From the NCBI RefSeq assembly GCF_001542775.1, contig NZ_CP014145.1:2728001-2792000 (forward strand): 64,000 nucleotides of DNA, in the 5' to 3' direction. The translations under genes and the position numbers were made by a program. Within the stretch, counting starts at the first letter, position 1. The number at the start of each line of letters is the position of its first letter. Below are positions 1 through 8,474 of this stretch, in pieces. Below the pieces are notes generated by a model that saw only the letters and a program-made list of their open reading frames with translations, searched no databases and was not told the origin of the DNA. The DNA comes from Microterricola viridarii (lineage in GTDB: Bacteria > Actinomycetota > Actinomycetes > Actinomycetales > Microbacteriaceae).

Positions 1-643
1 TCGGGGCGCCGGCCTCACGGATGTTGGAGAGTAGCAGGGCCACGCCGCCGCCGCGCTTGGAGAGCTGCAGCGAGGAGTTGATGCCGCGAGAGATCGACTC
101 CATGTTGTCTTCGATGCGCAGCAGGAAGCAGGAGACGAGCTCGCCGCGCTGTGCCTTGCCCGAGTTCAGGAAGGTGGGGGTGGCCGGCTGGAAGCGACCC
201 GCGAGGATCTCCTCGACCAAGTTGGTGGCAAGCTTCTCGTCGCCGGCGGCCAGGCCGAGGGCGGTCATCACGACGCGGTCCTCGAAGCGCTCGAGGTAGC
301 GCTTGCCGTCGAAGGTCTTCAGCGTGTAGCTCGTGTAGTACTTGAACGCACCGAGGAACGTGTCGAAGCGGAACTTCTTCGAGTAGGCGAGGTCGTTCAG
401 CGCGGTGATGAACTCGAACGAGTACTGGTCGAGCACGGCAGGCTCGTAATACTCCTTCTCGACCAGGTAGTCCAGACGCTCGCGCAGCGAGTGGAAGAAC
501 ACCGTGTTCTGGTTCACGTGCTGCAGGAAGTACTCCCGGGCAGCCTCGCGGTCCTTCTCGAACTGGATTTCTCCGTTCGGGCCGTACAGGTTCAACATCG
601 CGTTCAGGGAGTGGTAATCCATCCCGGTGCGCGGTGCCTCCAT
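1..643 (-). CDS. nrdE: Ribonucleotide reductase class Ib large subunit, 5' part only
   Basis: Catalytic alpha subunit of class Ib ribonucleotide reductase, which reduces ribonucleoside diphosphates to deoxy forms. About 214 N-terminal codons are visible; the rest lies beyond the left edge. The stretch [14 protein letters not shown] and the later segment with [13 protein letters not shown] and [10 protein letters not shown] are typical of NrdE; the Cys in LVSCF is expected to be one of the redox cysteines. I chose the ATG at 643, which shares its A with the TGA stop of nrdI, so translation is probably coupled; an in-frame ATG at 622 is the alternative and begins nearer the conserved sequence. 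nrdF is expected further left. Confidence 0.95.
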   Translation of the reverse strand, partial: MEAPRTGMDYHSLNAMLNLYGPNGEIQFEKDREAAREYFLQHVNQNTVFFHSLRERLDYLVEKEYYEPAVLDQYSFEFITALNDLAYSKKFRFDTFLGAFKYYTSYTLKTFDGKRYLERFEDRVVMTALGLAAGDEKLATNLVEEILAGRFQPATPTFLNSGKAQRGELVSCFLLRIEDNMESISRGINSSLQLSKRGGGVALLLSNIREAGAP

Positions 644-1062
644 CAGTGAGACGCTGTCGCCATTTGTTCCGACCAAAACGAGTCCAATCCTTCGTGGACG
701 ATGTTCACATCGTCCGGTGTTCCGAATACTTCAAATCTGTAGAGCTGCGGCACTTTGCATTTGGCCGCGATGATGTCTCCGGCCAGGCCGTAGGCCGAGC
801 CGAAATTGGTGTTGCCTGCCGCGATCACGCCGCGCAGCAGCGCCCGGTTGTTCTCGTCGTTGAGGAACCGGATCACCTGCTTGGGCACGGCCCCGTTCCC
901 GTCGCCGCCCCCATAGGTGGGAACGACGAGAACATAGGGCTCGGTTGCGTGCAGCGGTGCATCTTTGGCGTAGAGCGGGATGCGCTCAGCCGGTTGGCCG
1001 AGCTTCTCCATGAATCGGTGCGTGTTGCCCGAGACACTTGAGAAATAGACCAGATTGGCCAT
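643..1062 (-). CDS. nrdI: NrdI flavodoxin-like protein
   Basis: A 139-residue flavodoxin-fold protein that works with NrdF to build its dimanganese-tyrosyl cofactor (known for the family). The phosphate-loop-like N-terminus [18 protein letters not shown] and the later PTYGGGDG and [12 protein letters not shown] segments match NrdI, and the length is normal. A GAGAGGGG ribosome site lies about 9 nt before the ATG. It sits between nrdH and nrdE, and its stop overlaps the nrdE start by one base. The 141-bp gap to nrdH holds short GC-rich inverted repeats but no clear terminator. Confidence 0.95.
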   Translation of the reverse strand: MANLVYFSSVSGNTHRFMEKLGQPAERIPLYAKDAPLHATEPYVLVVPTYGGGDGNGAVPKQVIRFLNDENNRALLRGVIAAGNTNFGSAYGLAGDIIAAKCKVPQLYRFEVFGTPDDVNIVHEGLDSFWSEQMATASH

Positions 1063-1203
1063 GGGACTCGACCCCTCTCGGTATGCCGAATGGGTTGTTA
1101 CGTTGTGGTGCGTGCCTGTGCGAGCTTTCGCATGGGCGCACGGATGCCGCCGAGGCGGCGGTGTGGGTGGGGCCGCGCGTGCGCGGCATCCGCCCTGTTA
1201 TCG

Positions 1204-1437
1204 CTAGGCGAGGCGCGCGGCGAGCTCCGAGATCTTGTCGGGCCGGAAGCCGGACCAGTGGTCCTCATCGGTGATCACAACGGGGGCCTGCAGGTAGCCC
1301 AATTCCTTCACGGCTTCCAGAGCCTTCTCGTCGACCGAGAGGTCGAGGATTTCGTACTCAATACCCTGGTTATCGAGGGCACGGTACGTCGCCGTGCACT
1401 GCACGCACGAAGGCTTGGTGTAGACCGTTACAGTCAT
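1204..1437 (-). CDS. nrdH: NrdH glutaredoxin-like electron donor
   Basis: A 77-residue redoxin that supplies electrons to NrdEF, usually recharged by thioredoxin reductase. The redox motif CVQC is at residues 11-14 after MTVTVYTKPS; the C-terminal WSGFRPDKI is the family signature. The ATG at 1437 is preceded by AAAGGGGAAA, a good ribosome site, which favours it over the longer reading frame beginning 120 nt upstream. It is the first gene of the nrdHIE operon; the upstream DNA carries paired NrdR-like sites and DnaA-like boxes. Confidence 0.95.
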   Translation of the reverse strand: MTVTVYTKPSCVQCTATYRALDNQGIEYEILDLSVDEKALEAVKELGYLQAPVVITDEDHWSGFRPDKISELAARLA

Positions 1438-1469
1438 CGATTTCCCCTTTTTGAGTACGAAGTCTGGGC

Positions 1470-1668
1470 TTATCCCCCGACTCCTCAATACTACATCTAG
1501 TGCCAGCAGATAGGAACAGCCACTAGATGATGTAGTTACATTTATGTAGTTATCCACCGGTTACTCACCGGTTGTCAACATGTCGGGCGATGCAGTTCGG
1601 CCTGTTTCCGCGCCTCTCGCGAGGCTTATCCACAGCCCCCATTTGGGAAGCAGTTTTCCTGTGGAAAG
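1470..1668. promoter_or_regulatory. Cluster of DnaA-box-like sequences upstream of nrdH
   Basis: A perfect TTATCCACA is at 1626-1634, TTATCCACC at 1550-1558, a degenerate TTATCCCCC at 1470-1478, and on the other strand CTTTCCACA (1668-1660), one change from TTWTNCACA. In E. coli DnaA is known to act at the nrdAB promoter; a similar link here is inference. Confidence 0.4.
1490..1536 (-). promoter_or_regulatory. Putative paired NrdR boxes upstream of nrdH
   Basis: Two imperfect palindromes, ACTACATCTAGTG (1490-1502) and ACTAGATGATGTAGT (1522-1536), each with ACTA and TAGT arms, lie 53 bp and more upstream of the nrdH start. Their centres are about 33 bp apart, close to three helical turns. NrdR normally binds such paired boxes before nrd operons to repress them when dATP is abundant. 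The match to NrdR is inferred from location and layout. Confidence 0.55.
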
Positions 1669-1796
1669 CTCACCGGCGTGTCGCTTCCGGATGTCGCCGA
1701 CCACAAGATGTTGTGCTGCTATGGCCACCTTGCACCCACCCTCTGACACCCCTTTTCGCGGCCCGGGACCGCCCCCGCACCGCCATCCGTGCACGC

Positions 1797-1864
1797 TCGC
1801 GGCCCTCGAAAAGTCTCGCGGCACTCGATAGATCGGGGGCCGCGAGACTTTTCGGGGGCCGCGA
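1797..1864. repeat. 68-bp inverted repeat, copy 1
   Basis: A near-perfect inverted repeat: a 26-bp outer stem with one G-T pair (1797-1822 against 1839-1864) and an inner CGAT-AG-ATCG stem. It carries the words AAAAGTCTCGCGGC and GCCGCGAGACTTTT. Copy 2, of the same length and with the same words, is at 3104-3171, so the two flank the AbiEi-like gene. It may act as a terminator for that gene, but lacks a clear T-run. Confidence 0.85.
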
Positions 1865-1899
1865 CGAGCGGATGCGTGCGGAGGCGTGCGTCTGCGACC

Positions 1900-2982
1900 T
1901 CAGCCGACGACGAAGCGACTCCGTGTGCTCTCACCGCGGCGCCCTCGCACCGGTGATGCGAGCGGGACCCCCGCTTCCCTGGTGAAGCGGAGGAATGCCA
2001 GTGGAGGGAACACGACGTCCCATACCCAGCGTGTCATCGAGTTAAGCTGCGGCCGCAGCGCGTCTTCACGTCGTTTCTCGGAGAAGACAATCTCTCCGGG
2101 ATCCTGACCAGGCTTGACGATGGCGCCGCGCGTGTATTTGAACTTGCCGTCGTACTCGCCGGCTTTTCGGATGCCGCGCCAGAGGAAGTCGAGATCGGCC
2201 TCGCCCGCATCGGAGCGCGCGAGCGTCACCTGCAGCTCGGGAATCTCGAATCCGTGCTCATGGAACCGCACGCGGGTGAGACTCTCACCCACGCTGCCCG
2301 CAAGTCCACTCGCGAACGCAATCGCAAGCTCCGCCTGCCGATACCCCCGTCGTGGAGCGGCTCGCTCCAGCTCGGCGTGCACGTGGTCACGCATTCCCTC
2401 CTCCGCCACCGACTGTGCCGAACCCATCTCTGCACTCCGCCACGCGAGGCCCTGCGCCGCACCCGACGTCCCCGCGCTCTCGCGCACCATGCGCAGACCG
2501 GCATCGATGGCGGGAACTGCTCGGCTCAAGGGCTCGCTCGCGGCGACGTCGGCGAGCGTGCGCGGCAGCGAGGTAACGAGAATGCCGTCGATCAGAACGG
2601 TGTCAGGTCCGGGGGCTCCGCGATGCACCGTGATGTGGGCTGAGGAGGCCCCACCCCTCGCCTCCGGATCACTCACATGCACAGTCGACGGCCAGCCTCC
2701 GATCGTCCCCAGCCCATGCATCGCCGCAGCAGAGAGGTGCGAGACGACCCACTCCCGTTCGGCGAGCAGCAGCGTCGCTCGCACGAGTAGCCGGTGCTGC
2801 TGTTCGGGCCAGAGCGCCGCCCAGAGCGGTCCCGATACATAAACGCCAGGCCTCACCCGCCGCAACAGACCCCGCTGAAGGCACTGCACGATCCGCTCGG
2901 AACTCAGCCCAGCCGAGCGCAAAGCAGATCTCGTGATCAGCCCGTCGCCGAGGGCGCTGAGCAACTCAATGGTTTCGATCAT
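1900..2982 (-). CDS. AbiEi-like protein with winged helix and endonuclease-like C-terminus
   Basis: A 360-residue protein common in actinobacteria. Residues 1-45 (IELLSALGDGLITRSALRSA then RGLLRRVRPGVYV) look like the AbiEi antitoxin winged helix. The C-terminal third has GESLTRVRF, EADLDFLWR and GEYDGKFKYTR, an E-D-ExxGK pattern like DUF559/Vsr-type nuclease folds. No AbiEii-type toxin lies beside it, so a toxin-antitoxin role cannot be assumed. The start at 2982 (MIETIELL) matches the domain edge; longer forms would run through the hairpin repeat. It stands alone between two copies of a 68-bp inverted repeat. Confidence 0.75.
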   Translation of the reverse strand: MIETIELLSALGDGLITRSALRSAGLSSERIVQCLQRGLLRRVRPGVYVSGPLWAALWPEQQHRLLVRATLLLAEREWVVSHLSAAAMHGLGTIGGWPSTVHVSDPEARGGASSAHITVHRGAPGPDTVLIDGILVTSLPRTLADVAASEPLSRAVPAIDAGLRMVRESAGTSGAAQGLAWRSAEMGSAQSVAEEGMRDHVHAELERAAPRRGYRQAELAIAFASGLAGSVGESLTRVRFHEHGFEIPELQVTLARSDAGEADLDFLWRGIRKAGEYDGKFKYTRGAIVKPGQDPGEIVFSEKRREDALRPQLNSMTRWVWDVVFPPLAFLRFTREAGVPLASPVRGRRGESTRSRFVVG

Positions 2983-3103
2983 GCGAGCATGCTTCCGGAT
3001 GCCGCGGCCAACGGCATCCGCTGTCTGCCAGCGTGTGCACAACCCCTCCGGCGACTCGCCCTGTGCACAACACCGCGCCGGCGGCCATCGCCCACTCCAA
3101 CAG

Positions 3104-3171
3104 TCGCGGCACGTGAAAATTCTCGCGGCCCCCGATAAATCGGGGGCCGCGAGACTTTTCGGGTGCCGCGA
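3104..3171. repeat. 68-bp inverted repeat, copy 2
   Basis: The inner stem is perfect over 16 bp (3121-3136 against 3139-3154) with an AA loop; the outer stem continues with few mismatches to 3104/3171. It shares CTCGCGGC, the CGAT/ATCG centre and GCCGCGAGACTTTTCGGG with copy 1. It sits 11 bp beyond the mmsB stop and may terminate the sugar operon. Confidence 0.85.
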
Positions 3172-3182
3172 GGTGCGAGCGG

Positions 3183-4427
3183 CTAGCGGCCGCCGCCGGC
3201 GCGGCGCTTGTTGTAGACGTCGAAGGCGACGGCCAGCAGCAGCACGAGTCCCTTGACGGCCTGCTGCCACTCGATGCCGATACCCATGATCGACATACCG
3301 TTGTTCAGCACACCGATGATCAGACCACCGATGATGGCGCCGGCAATGGTTCCGACACCGCCCTGCACGGCCGCGCCACCGATGAAGGCGGCGGAGATGG
3401 CCTCGAGCTCGAAGCCGTCACCGGCCTTCGGGCCGGCCAGGTTCAGGCGGGCGGTGAAGATCAGGCCGGCGAGGGCCGCGAGCACGCCCATGTTGACGAA
3501 CAACATGAAGTCGACGCGGCGCGCCTTGACACCGGAGAGCTCTGCCGCGTGGCGGTTGCCGCCGATCGCGTAGATGTGGCGACCGAAGACGCTGCGGTTC
3601 ATGATGATGCCGTAGATCATGACGAGCACGGCGAGCACGATCAGCGTGATCGGGATGCCCTTGTACGAGGCGAGGGCGTAGGCGAACGCGCTGATCACGG
3701 CCGTGATGAGCACCAGCTTGGTGACGAACCAGGCGAGCGGCTCGACCTCCTGGCCGTACTTCTGACGGCCGGCGCGGGTGCGCACCTGCTGCACGATCAG
3801 CGCGACGACGGCGATGACGCCGACGCCGATGGTCAGCGGGTCGATCGGGAACTTGCCGAACACGTCGGTGAGGAATCCGTTGCCGAGGGCGCGGTACTCC
3901 GCCGGGAAGGAGCCGATGTTGGCGTTGCCGAGCACCACGAGCGCGAGCCCGCGGAAGATCAGCATGCCGGCCAGCGTCACGATGAACGCCGGGATTCCGA
4001 CGTAGGCGATCCAGAAGCCCTGCCACACACCGACCAGGGCGCCGATCGCGAGCGACAGCACGATCGCAAGCCACCACGGCAGCCCCCAGTTCACCGCGAA
4101 GACGCCGGAGCAGGCCCCGACGAAGGCGGCGACCGAGCCGACCGAGAGGTCGATGTGGCCGGCGATGATGACCATCACCATGCCGATCGCGAGAACGAGG
4201 ATGTAGCCGTTCTGCACGATCAGGTTCGAGATGTTCTGCGGGCGCAGCAGGATGCCGTCGGTCAGCACCGTGAACAGCACGACCACGGCGATGAGCGCCA
4301 GGAAGATGCCGTTCTTGCCGAGGTCGGCGAGCACGTGGCTGAGCCAGTTGGTGAATTTGTTCGAAGCCGGGTGAACCTGGCTGGCCGCCACCGTGTTGTC
4401 GGTCGGCCGGTTTTCAAGTTTTGTCAT
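3183..4427 (-). CDS. mmsB: Sugar ABC transporter permease (MmsB/XylH type)
   Basis: Membrane subunit of a CUT2-type sugar importer, 414 residues, the usual size for MmsB/GguB. A soluble N-terminus of about 40 residues is followed by around ten hydrophobic segments beginning GIFLALIAVVVLF. The conserved motif GMVMVIIAGHIDLSVGSV (about residue 82) and NRSVFGRHIYAIGGNRHAAELSGV (about 278) contact the ATPase in this family. It is the last gene of araD-chvE-mmsA-mmsB, 33 bp after mmsA. The three transporter subunits match the multiple-monosaccharide system; arabinose as substrate is inferred from araD. Confidence 0.9.
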   Translation of the reverse strand: MTKLENRPTDNTVAASQVHPASNKFTNWLSHVLADLGKNGIFLALIAVVVLFTVLTDGILLRPQNISNLIVQNGYILVLAIGMVMVIIAGHIDLSVGSVAAFVGACSGVFAVNWGLPWWLAIVLSLAIGALVGVWQGFWIAYVGIPAFIVTLAGMLIFRGLALVVLGNANIGSFPAEYRALGNGFLTDVFGKFPIDPLTIGVGVIAVVALIVQQVRTRAGRQKYGQEVEPLAWFVTKLVLITAVISAFAYALASYKGIPITLIVLAVLVMIYGIIMNRSVFGRHIYAIGGNRHAAELSGVKARRVDFMLFVNMGVLAALAGLIFTARLNLAGPKAGDGFELEAISAAFIGGAAVQGGVGTIAGAIIGGLIIGVLNNGMSIMGIGIEWQQAVKGLVLLLAVAFDVYNKRRAGGGR

Positions 4428-4460
4428 GTCTGTGTCTCCTTGAGATTCCCGAGCGCCGAG

Positions 4461-5990
4461 CTAGCGGGGCTTTTCCATGGTCATGAGTTTGAGGACGGAT
4501 TCCGGTGTGGCCTCCGCGATGGGCATCTCGCCCGTGATGCGGCCCTCGGAGATCGCGTAGACGCGGTCGGAGATGCCGAGCAGTTCCGGCAGCTCGGAGG
4601 AGATCACGATGATGCCCTTGCCCTCCGCCGCCAGCTTGTTGATGATCGCGTAGATCTCGTACTTGGCACCGACGTCGATGCCGCGGGTGGGCTCATCGAG
4701 GATCAGCACGTCCGGGTCGGAGTAGATCCACTTCGACAGAACGACCTTCTGCTGGTTTCCACCGGAGAGCTTGCCGGTCTTGGCCAGCACCGACGGCGCC
4801 TTGATGTTCATGCTCGTGCGGAACTCGTTCGCGACGCGGTACTCCTCGTTGTCGTGCACGAGCCCCCACTTCTCGAGCTTGCCGAGGGAGGCCATCGAGA
4901 TGTTGCGCTTGATGTCCTCGATGAGGTTGAGACCGTAGGTCTTGCGGTCCTCGGTCGCGTAGGCGATGCCGTTGCCGATCGCCTCCGAGACGGTGCGCGT
5001 CTTGATCTCCTTGCCGCGCTTGAACACGCGGCCAGAGATCTTGGTGCCGTAGCTGCGCCCGAACAGGCTCATCGCGAACTCGGTGCGGCCGGCGCCCATC
5101 AGCCCGGCGATGCCGACGATCTCGCCGGCGTGCACGGTGATGTTCACATTGTCGACGACGACGCGGTTCTGGTCCTGCGGGTGGTGCGCCGTCCAGTCCT
5201 CGACGCGCAACAGCTCCTCGCCGATGTTCGGCGTGTGGTCGGGGTAGCGGCTCTCGAGGTCGCGGCCGACCATGTCTTTGATGATGCGCTCTTCGGTGAC
5301 ATCCGTCTTCGCGATCGTCTCGATCGTCTTGCCGTCACGGATGACGGTGACAGAGTCGGCGATCTTCTTGATCTCGTTCAGCTTGTGGCTGATGATGATC
5401 GACGTGATGCCCTGCCCCTTGAGGTGCAGGATCAGGTTGAGCAGGTGGGCCGAGTCCTCGTCGTTGAGGGCGGCCGTCGGCTCGTCCAGGATGAGCAGCT
5501 TGACGCGCTTGGAGAGTGCCTTGGCGATCTCGACCAGCTGCTGCTTGCCGACGCCGATGTCCATGATGCGGGTGGTCGGGTTGTCGCTCAGGCCGACCCG
5601 GGCGAGCAGCTTCTGCGCCTCGTGGTTGGTCTTGTTCCAGTCGATCAGCCCGAAGGGGTTCTTCAACTCGTTGTTGAGGAAGATGTTCTCTGCAATAGAG
5701 AGGTACGGGCTGAGCGCAAGCTCCTGGTGGATGATGACGATGCCCTTGGCCTCGCTATCGGTGATGTCCTTGAACTCGACGATCTCGTCTTCGAACACGA
5801 TGTCGCCGGTGTAACTGCCGTGCGGGTAGACGCCACTCAGCACCTTCATGAGGGTGGACTTGCCCGCGCCGTTCTCACCGCAGATCGCGAGCACCTCGCC
5901 GCGTTCGGCCGAGAGCGTGACGTTGGAGAGTGCTTTGACACCGGGGAACGTCTTGGTGATGCCGCGCATCTCCAGAATGTTGGTGGTCAC
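4461..5990 (-). CDS. mmsA: Sugar ABC transporter ATPase, two nucleotide-binding domains (MmsA type)
   Basis: Cytoplasmic ATPase of the CUT2 importer, 509 residues with two fused ABC domains. The first has Walker [10 protein letters not shown] and Walker [12 protein letters not shown]; its signature loop is the degenerate IGVGKQQ. The second has a degenerate Walker A (GLMGAGRTE), the signature LSGGNQQKV and Walker [15 protein letters not shown]. This asymmetry is normal for the family. I chose the GTG at 5990 because GAGGAAGG lies about 7 nt before it and the product then begins [17 protein letters not shown]; the longer frame has no ribosome site. Confidence 0.93.
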   Translation of the reverse strand: MTTNILEMRGITKTFPGVKALSNVTLSAERGEVLAICGENGAGKSTLMKVLSGVYPHGSYTGDIVFEDEIVEFKDITDSEAKGIVIIHQELALSPYLSIAENIFLNNELKNPFGLIDWNKTNHEAQKLLARVGLSDNPTTRIMDIGVGKQQLVEIAKALSKRVKLLILDEPTAALNDEDSAHLLNLILHLKGQGITSIIISHKLNEIKKIADSVTVIRDGKTIETIAKTDVTEERIIKDMVGRDLESRYPDHTPNIGEELLRVEDWTAHHPQDQNRVVVDNVNITVHAGEIVGIAGLMGAGRTEFAMSLFGRSYGTKISGRVFKRGKEIKTRTVSEAIGNGIAYATEDRKTYGLNLIEDIKRNISMASLGKLEKWGLVHDNEEYRVANEFRTSMNIKAPSVLAKTGKLSGGNQQKVVLSKWIYSDPDVLILDEPTRGIDVGAKYEIYAIINKLAAEGKGIIVISSELPELLGISDRVYAISEGRITGEMPIAEATPESVLKLMTMEKPR

Positions 5991-6057
5991 GAACGTGCCT
6001 TCCTCATTCGACTTCCTATTTCTTTGCTGGCTATTTCTGTGCCGGGGAACCGTGCTG

Positions 6058-6087
6058 CCGGTGGGGGTACCGAAGTACCCCCACCGG
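6058..6087 (-). other. Hairpin between chvE and mmsA
   Basis: A perfect 13-bp stem, CCGGTGGGGGTAC with its complement, closed by a CGAA loop, starts 27 nt after the chvE stop. No T-run follows on the transcribed strand. Such hairpins after a binding-protein gene usually protect the upstream mRNA segment so that the binding protein is made in excess; that role is inferred. Confidence 0.8.
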
Positions 6088-6113
6088 CCTCTCACGGGGA
6101 GAGTGAACGGGTG

Positions 6114-7247
6114 TTAGCCCTTGATCTCGTCTGCGGTCCAGTAGCCGCTGTCGACCAGAACCGAGGTGATGTTGTCCTTCACGACGACCTGCGAGGAGAG
6201 CAGGAACGACGGAACAACGAAGTTGCCGTTGTCGTAGGTCTTGGTGTCGTTGACCTTGACCTCGTCGCCGTTGAGCAGGGCGGATGCCATCTCAACTGCG
6301 ACCTTGGCCAGCTCGCGGGTGTCCTTGAAGATGGTGGCGAACTGCTCGCCCGAGTTGATGGCCTTGACCGAGTCGAGCTCGGCGTCCTGGCCGGAGATGA
6401 TCGGCCATTCAGCGCCGACCTTGTAGCCGGCGTCGGTCAGAGCGGAGATGATTCCGCGGGAGAGGCCGTCGTAGGGCGAGAGGACGCCGTTGACCTTGGA
6501 GCCGTCGGAGTAGGTCGACGTAAGCAGGTTCTCCATGCGCTTCTGGGCAACTTCGCCGTCCCAACGGAGGATGGCGGCCTGCTCGAAGTTGGTCTGGCCG
6601 CTCTTGACGACGACGGTGCCGGCGTCAATGAAGGGCTGGAGCTCGTCGATGGCACCCTGCCAGAAGAAGGTGGCGTTGTTGTCGTCGGGCGAACCGGCGA
6701 ACAGCTCCACGTTGAAGGGTCCGGCGGGGGCGTCGGCGATCGGCGTGCCGTCGAGTTCGACGAGGCCGAGACCGTTCAGCACCGACCAGGCCTGCTGCTG
6801 GCCGACGATGTAGTTGTTGAACGTGACGTAGTAGTCGATGTTGTCGGTGTCACGGATCAGGCGGTCGTAAGCGATGACCGGGATCTCGTTCTCGGCGGCC
6901 TGCTCGAGCACGCTGCTCAGCGTGGTGCCATCGATCGAGGCGATGATCAGGGCTTCGGCGCCCTTGGTGATCATGTTCTCGATCTGTGAGACCTGCGTGG
7001 GGATGTCGTCCTCTGCGTACTGCAGGTCGACCTTGAAGCCCTGGGCCTCGAGCTGCTCCTTGACGGCGTTGCCGTCCTGGATCCAACGCTCGGAGCTCTT
7101 GGTGGGCATCGCAACGCCGATGAGGCCGCCCTTGGCTGCGCCGTCGCCAGCACCAGCATCGGTGCCAGCCGTGGTGCCGGCGCAAGCCGACAGAGCCAGC
7201 ATGGCCCCGGCGGTGAACATCGCGAGAAGAACCTTCTTCGTCTTCAC
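6114..7247 (-). CDS. chvE: Sugar-binding lipoprotein (ChvE type)
   Basis: Extracellular substrate-binding protein of the CUT2 importer, 377 residues. The N-terminus [17 protein letters not shown] is a signal peptide ending in lipobox LSAC, so the mature protein should be a lipid-anchored cell-surface protein. The body has [32 protein letters not shown] and IASIDGTTL, the periplasmic-binding fold seen in ChvE. The GTG at 7247 is preceded by AAAGGAAA at good spacing; an ATG at 7262 adds five residues but has no ribosome site. It lies 97 bp after araD and is separated from mmsA by a stable hairpin. Confidence 0.92.
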   Translation of the reverse strand: MKTKKVLLAMFTAGAMLALSACAGTTAGTDAGAGDGAAKGGLIGVAMPTKSSERWIQDGNAVKEQLEAQGFKVDLQYAEDDIPTQVSQIENMITKGAEALIIASIDGTTLSSVLEQAAENEIPVIAYDRLIRDTDNIDYYVTFNNYIVGQQQAWSVLNGLGLVELDGTPIADAPAGPFNVELFAGSPDDNNATFFWQGAIDELQPFIDAGTVVVKSGQTNFEQAAILRWDGEVAQKRMENLLTSTYSDGSKVNGVLSPYDGLSRGIISALTDAGYKVGAEWPIISGQDAELDSVKAINSGEQFATIFKDTRELAKVAVEMASALLNGDEVKVNDTKTYDNGNFVVPSFLLSSQVVVKDNITSVLVDSGYWTADEIKG

Positions 7248-7344
7248 TGTGTTTCCTTTCATTGTGACGCGGACGTCATTGTCTGGTGCTGCACATCGAG
7301 CTCGGCGCCGAGGAGGGCGCCGGGCCCGGGTTTCTGCGAGGGGC

Positions 7345-8097
7345 TTATGAGCCCTTCGCCGCTCGGGCCCGCACACGGGGTGCTGGCTTCTGGCGACGAA
7401 CCTCCGTCGCCTGTCCGTAGACGTTTTGGTAGCGATCGAAGAGGGCATCGATCGCGGGCTGGGGGATCTCGATCAGCTCGCCTGACTGCCGTGCCAGTTG
7501 CACGGTGCGGGCGGCGTCTTCGACCATGACGGCGGCCTTGACGGCATCCCGTGCGCTGGCGCCGATCGTGAACGGGCCGTGGTTCTTCATCAGAACCGCC
7601 TTGGAACGGTGCCCGTTGAGGGTCTCGACGATGCCGCGCCCGATCGAGTCGTCGCCGACGATGGCGAACGGGCCGACCGGGATGGGCCCGCCGAACTCAT
7701 CGGCGATGGCCGTCAGCACGCAGGGGATCTCTTCGCCGCGGGCCGCCCAGGCGGTGGCATATGGCGAGTGGGTGTGCACGACGCCGCCAACCTCCGGCAT
7801 ATTCCGGTAGACGTATGCGTGCGCGGCGGTGTCGCTGGACGGCGCGAGCCCGCTGCCGGGGGTGTCGTCGATGACCTTGCCGTCGAGGTCGCAGAGAATC
7901 ATGTTCTCGGGGGCGAGCTCCTCGTAGGAGACACCGGAGGGCTTGATCACGAACAGATCGGCGCCGGGAACCCGGGCAGACACGTTGCCGCCCGTCCAGA
8001 CGACGAGCTCGTTGCGCGGCAGCTCGGAGTGCAGCTGGGCCACGTCGGCCCGCACTCGGGCAATCGCCACTTCGATGGTGGGTCCGAAGCCGCTCAC
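7345..8097 (-). CDS. araD: L-ribulose-5-phosphate 4-epimerase family aldolase
   Basis: A class II aldolase-fold enzyme, 250 residues, expected to convert L-ribulose 5-phosphate to D-xylulose 5-phosphate in arabinose breakdown. Substrate motifs GGNVSAR (37-43), KPSG (52-55) and SSDT are present. The metal ligands are the two His of [12 protein letters not shown] and the His of [10 protein letters not shown]; the C-terminal RYQNVYGQ is typical of AraD. The start is GTG at 8097 with only a weak ribosome site. First gene of the sugar operon; araA and araB are not in the window. A palindrome upstream (8292-8309) is the likely LacI-family operator. Confidence 0.85.
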   Translation of the reverse strand: MSGFGPTIEVAIARVRADVAQLHSELPRNELVVWTGGNVSARVPGADLFVIKPSGVSYEELAPENMILCDLDGKVIDDTPGSGLAPSSDTAAHAYVYRNMPEVGGVVHTHSPYATAWAARGEEIPCVLTAIADEFGGPIPVGPFAIVGDDSIGRGIVETLNGHRSKAVLMKNHGPFTIGASARDAVKAAVMVEDAARTVQLARQSGELIEIPQPAIDALFDRYQNVYGQATEVRRQKPAPRVRARAAKGS

Positions 8098-8248
8098 GAG
8101 CGCACCGCCTGAGTGTCGTGCCCACGGGCTGCGCCTGGGGCCGGGGTCGAAACGGATGCCGCAGCGTCGGCGAATGCCGCCATGCTCCGGTGCATCGACT
8201 GCTTTGTCACGTTTCGTTATTCCTTCGTCACTTCATCGTGGGCGTGCT

Positions 8249-8286
8249 ATCGCCCGCCGCGATCTGAGGATCGCAGGGCGGGCGAT
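8249..8286 (-). other. Hairpin in the putative araD leader
   Basis: ATCGCCCGCC pairs with GGCGGGCGAT and an inner GCGATC pairs with GATCGC around a TGAG loop, giving 16 bp with a 2-nt bulge. No T-run follows on the minus strand, so it looks less like a terminator than a leader structure. Confidence 0.7.
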
Positions 8287-8291
8287 TTGCA

Positions 8292-8309
8292 AATGTGAAC
8301 GGTCACATT
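8292..8309. promoter_or_regulatory. LacI-family operator upstream of araD
   Basis: AATGTGA-ACGG-TCACATT is a perfect inverted repeat with 7-bp arms. The site at 9629-9646, before the lacI-type gene, matches it at 14 of 18 positions. The shared site suggests that the neighbouring LacI-family protein controls both promoters. Confidence 0.7.
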
Positions 8310-8474
8310 GGCTGCCCTCATGGTAGCTGCATCGGCAGATGGATTGTCAAGTTCAGAATGTTTCATATCGGTAACGGCGCCAATTTCGCCGTAATCATGC
8401 GGATGTCGCGCTCTCACGAGCGGACTGGCTGGCGCGACCGGGGCCGAAAAGTCAGCGCCGGCCGGTGGTGGGGG

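Larger units (their letters stand above)
1438..1899. other. Gene-free stretch with nrd control sites and a hairpin repeat
   Basis: I see no convincing gene in these 462 bp. They hold the NrdR-like and DnaA-like sites close to nrdH and the 68-bp inverted repeat at 1797-1864 close to the AbiEi-like gene. Short reading frames here lack ribosome sites and family features. Confidence 0.6.
8098..8474. other. Gene-free stretch: araD leader and promoter region
   Basis: I see no gene here. The stretch contains a 38-nt hairpin (8249-8286) and a perfect palindrome (8292-8309). If transcription of araD starts near the palindrome, the mRNA has a leader of more than 150 nt beginning with the hairpin. Confidence 0.6.

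Noticed and set aside
1900..2982. Calling the AbiEi-like gene a type IV toxin-antitoxin system
   Set aside because: No AbiEii-type nucleotidyltransferase gene is adjacent, so a two-gene system is not supported.
3549..6989. A 1146-residue open frame on the plus strand
   Set aside because: It runs antisense through mmsB, mmsA and chvE, consists of His/Asp/Arg-rich low-complexity sequence and has no family features; it is a by-product of high third-position GC.
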